Of a DNA stretch of 64,000 nt, positions 62,076 to 64,000 are shown one piece after another (position 1 is the first letter of the stretch; each line of letters begins with the position of its first letter). Under the pieces are notes generated by a model, which worked only from the letters and a program-made list of their open reading frames with translations, ran no database searches and had not been told where the DNA came from. The translations under genes and the position numbers were made by a program. Source of the DNA: Desulfobulbus rhabdoformis (GTDB lineage: Bacteria; Desulfobacterota; Desulfobulbia; Desulfobulbales; Desulfobulbaceae); NCBI RefSeq assembly GCF_016919065.1, contig NZ_JAFFQA010000012.1, forward strand, positions 56,969-120,968, in the 5' to 3' direction.

Positions 62076-63470
62076 TCACTCTCGCAATCTATCCTTGTTC
62101 GTTATGTTTTTTTTATTAACTTTTTCAGTCGATTGACGTGGTTTCATGATATTATTCCAGCCAAGTCGAAAGAGTTTTATTAAGCTTTCTTCTAACAAAA
62201 TGACTTTTATAGATTCTGGCTCATTTGCAGGATTCTGGCAAAGAATATCCAGCCCAGTATGGCAGAAATGTATTACTTTTTGTGCAGCTTCAGCAGGCTG
62301 TAGCCTTTTATTCTTCTTACTGCCGGTTCCGGCTATCAGTACATTTATAAGATATCCAAGATCCTGTATACAAAGAGTAAATCTTTCCGGATGACTCTCT
62401 TCAATGGCTTGGAGTGCAAGAGAAAATAATGTGTAAGAATCTGTCGGCGTTACATCTGGCAAAAAGCGCAGGGGATCTTTAGAAATAATACTTGCTTCAA
62501 CGAACTCTTTATAGATATCAGGAAATTTTTCGGAAAGCGTTTTTTTCAGCTTGATGCTTGGCGATTCAGTTTCGGTCGCTTGATTATTTGGCTGATATGC
62601 CGAAAAATATGCTTTTGTAAGATAGTCCTTTTCTTTTGAAGAAAGAATGTCATCAGCCGATGTTTCTTGAGCTAGTTTGAGAAAGGCTGAAGCCGTCTCA
62701 GGGGAAACATATCCCTGCTTCTCTCTCCTTGCTTCCCTGTCAGCAGCTAAGTCTGTCTCCAGCATTTTTCCAGATGTCAATACGTTATATAATCCACCAT
62801 TGTCTTCAATATATTCAGTTGATATGTGATTGATCCTGTCCAAAATTCTATTGATACGATCATGATCATAATTATCAAGTTCTGTTATGAGATCAACCAG
62901 CGTGTCCCAAAAGGAGCTTCCTTTTGATATAAGTAATACATCTCCCCACTCCAACATACGTTCACTGTCAAGAACCTTATCAAGAAGTTCATCTTCAAAT
63001 GAATGATGCGTATTTTCTATTCGAACAGCGAGAGATTCATAATCGACAACAAGAAGATGAGATGCCAACCCAAGAGTAAGAAAATCATCTTCCATATTGT
63101 TTATATATGTTATAGCCTCACTCCGTGAATATTCGTGGATGACTTCCAGCCATAACCCGAATTCCTCAGGATCGAACTCTTCTACTTTACCGGGAGCAAT
63201 GTTTTTCCAAAAGGCTTCATCAAAAATATTTGTCAGCTGCTTTGAGGTCGCAAGAGAGAGCAGTTCTCCCGCATCTTCAACTCCAACGTGCTTGATGAGC
63301 TTACAGAACTGATTGGTATTAAGATGTTGTACAACATGTATAAGCGTTGGCTCTTCAATGATCTTGTATACCAGAGGTAGGGTATTGCTCAGCAGTTCCC
63401 GCTTTATCCGGAAGCCCAGTAAATGCGTAGGCCCAAGATAAGCTTTTCGCAAATTTTTGAGGACATTCAA
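62076..63470 (-). CDS. DUF6178-like protein of unknown function
   Basis: A 464-residue, mostly helical, acidic soluble protein. It resembles, with low certainty, the DUF6178 proteins known from sulfate-reducing deltaproteobacteria. No catalytic motif is recognised. The only start seen is TTG 63470, with no clear ribosome-binding site; an in-frame TAG lies seven codons upstream. Because a transposase begins 134 bases upstream in the opposite direction, the native 5' end may have been lost to the insertion. Confidence 0.65.
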   Translation of the reverse strand: MNVLKNLRKAYLGPTHLLGFRIKRELLSNTLPLVYKIIEEPTLIHVVQHLNTNQFCKLIKHVGVEDAGELLSLATSKQLTNIFDEAFWKNIAPGKVEEFDPEEFGLWLEVIHEYSRSEAITYINNMEDDFLTLGLASHLLVVDYESLAVRIENTHHSFEDELLDKVLDSERMLEWGDVLLISKGSSFWDTLVDLITELDNYDHDRINRILDRINHISTEYIEDNGGLYNVLTSGKMLETDLAADREARREKQGYVSPETASAFLKLAQETSADDILSSKEKDYLTKAYFSAYQPNNQATETESPSIKLKKTLSEKFPDIYKEFVEASIISKDPLRFLPDVTPTDSYTLFSLALQAIEESHPERFTLCIQDLGYLINVLIAGTGSKKNKRLQPAEAAQKVIHFCHTGLDILCQNPANEPESIKVILLEESLIKLFRLGWNNIMKPRQSTEKVNKKNITNKDRLRE

Positions 63471-63603
63471 ATAAAGGGGTCGATGTAACTAACTAATTTT
63501 ACATCATAAAAAAAATCGGAATAATCGAAAAAATCTCTTGACATCTGGCGAGGGGGCGAAACGCTTTTTTCTTGTGATATCAACTATTTACAAGGATAAG
63601 CCT

Positions 63604-64000
63604 ATGTCGACCCTCAAAAATTTCATAGACCGTAACCGCAAAGCAACTCAGACTCTGGACAAAATCAAGATGCGTTCTCACCTCAATGCCGATGCCTTAT
63701 TCGCCCATATCCGCGAGGATCTACAAAAGGTGCCTGACCACCGGGCTGCCAATGCCTCGATCCCGCTGGAGGACGCTTTAATGAGCGGCTTTGCCATGTT
63801 TTCGCTAAAAGACCCTTCGTTGTTATCGTTCGATGGGCGACGACTTGAGCAACCCGAGAGCCTGCATGGTGTATTTGGGGTACGAGTTATCCCCAGTGAT
63901 ACCCAAATGCGGACTATTCTGGATGAGATTGTTCCGACCTTACTTCGGCGACCGTTCCGCACTATTTTTCATCAACTGCAACGAGGTAAGGTCATGCCGA
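63604..64000 (+). CDS. DDE-type transposase (partial, runs off right edge)
   Basis: An open frame of 132 codons from ATG 63604 to the window edge; AAGGA precedes it. The protein has LMSGFAMFSLKDPSLLSFD, then GVFGVRVIPSDTQMR and IFHQLQRGK. This N-terminal pattern is, from memory, typical of a large family of DDE transposases in deltaproteobacteria. The IS family cannot be fixed from this part. The left end of the element must lie between 63471 and 63600. Confidence 0.8.
   Translation, partial: MSTLKNFIDRNRKATQTLDKIKMRSHLNADALFAHIREDLQKVPDHRAANASIPLEDALMSGFAMFSLKDPSLLSFDGRRLEQPESLHGVFGVRVIPSDTQMRTILDEIVPTLLRRPFRTIFHQLQRGKVMP

Overview
The window looks like a mostly core-chromosome stretch from a Gram-negative deltaproteobacterium, most likely of the Desulfobulbales (Desulfobacterota). 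This is inferred from the mix of genes: a yicC-remA-gmk cluster, futalosine-pathway menaquinone genes (mqnB, mqnD), a MucR/Ros-type regulator, an outer-membrane barrel resembling DUF3373 proteins, a DUF6178-like protein, and lipoprotein/outer-membrane genes (lolA, pal, skp). No rRNA, tRNA or CRISPR array was seen.

Layout. 1-4.0 kb (minus strand): the 5' part of a radical SAM gene running off the left edge, a small unknown gene, and an alpha-glucan phosphorylase. 4.5-9.7 kb (plus): pal, skp, then yicC, remA, gmk and rlmB. 9.7-13.9 kb (minus): a four-S1-domain RNA-binding protein, a metallophosphoesterase, lolA-murI, and a MucR-type regulator. 14.3-20.7 kb: fmdB-like (plus), queA (minus), the mqnB-mqnD-mobA operon, and gdhA-bpt. 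20.8-24.0 kb (minus): aspS and hisS. 24.2-27.4 kb (plus): an NPD-type flavoprotein, pcnB and an EEP-family hydrolase. 28.0-37.3 kb (minus): pgeF, porin, clpA, clpS, holA and a secreted 821-residue unknown. 37.3-39.8 kb (plus): an EamA transporter, a DUF2905 protein, and an RluA-type pseudouridine synthase whose accessory and catalytic parts are on two overlapping ORFs. 39.9-43.1 kb (minus): a LysM membrane protein, mdh and a Nudix hydrolase. 43.4-47.3 kb (plus): trkA-trkH-radical SAM, chained by ATGA overlaps. 47.4-49.5 kb (minus): a chemoreceptor fused to hemerythrin. 49.8-55.2 kb (plus): an Arg-rich small protein, a ClC channel, and a two-component histidine kinase/sigma-54 activator pair.

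From about 55.2 kb to the right edge the sequence is visibly more AT-rich and looks accessory. It holds cysC, an isoprenylcysteine-methyltransferase-like protein, a frameshifted ISAs1-type transposase remnant, a second radical SAM paralogue, an AcuI/YhdH-type reductase with a TetR regulator and three copies of a likely operator, a FabH-like enzyme with altered catalytic residues, a DUF6178-like gene, and a transposase running off the right edge.

The most unusual structure is not a gene. Two families of short interspersed elements punctuate the intergenic spaces. One is a MITE-like element with terminal inverted repeats (two copies of about 160 bp and one internally deleted 102-bp copy that supplies the stop codon of mobA). 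The other is a palindromic repeat bounded by CCTGAATCCGTGAGCA and its complement (three paired elements and three solo arms). The two families lie next to each other at two separate loci.
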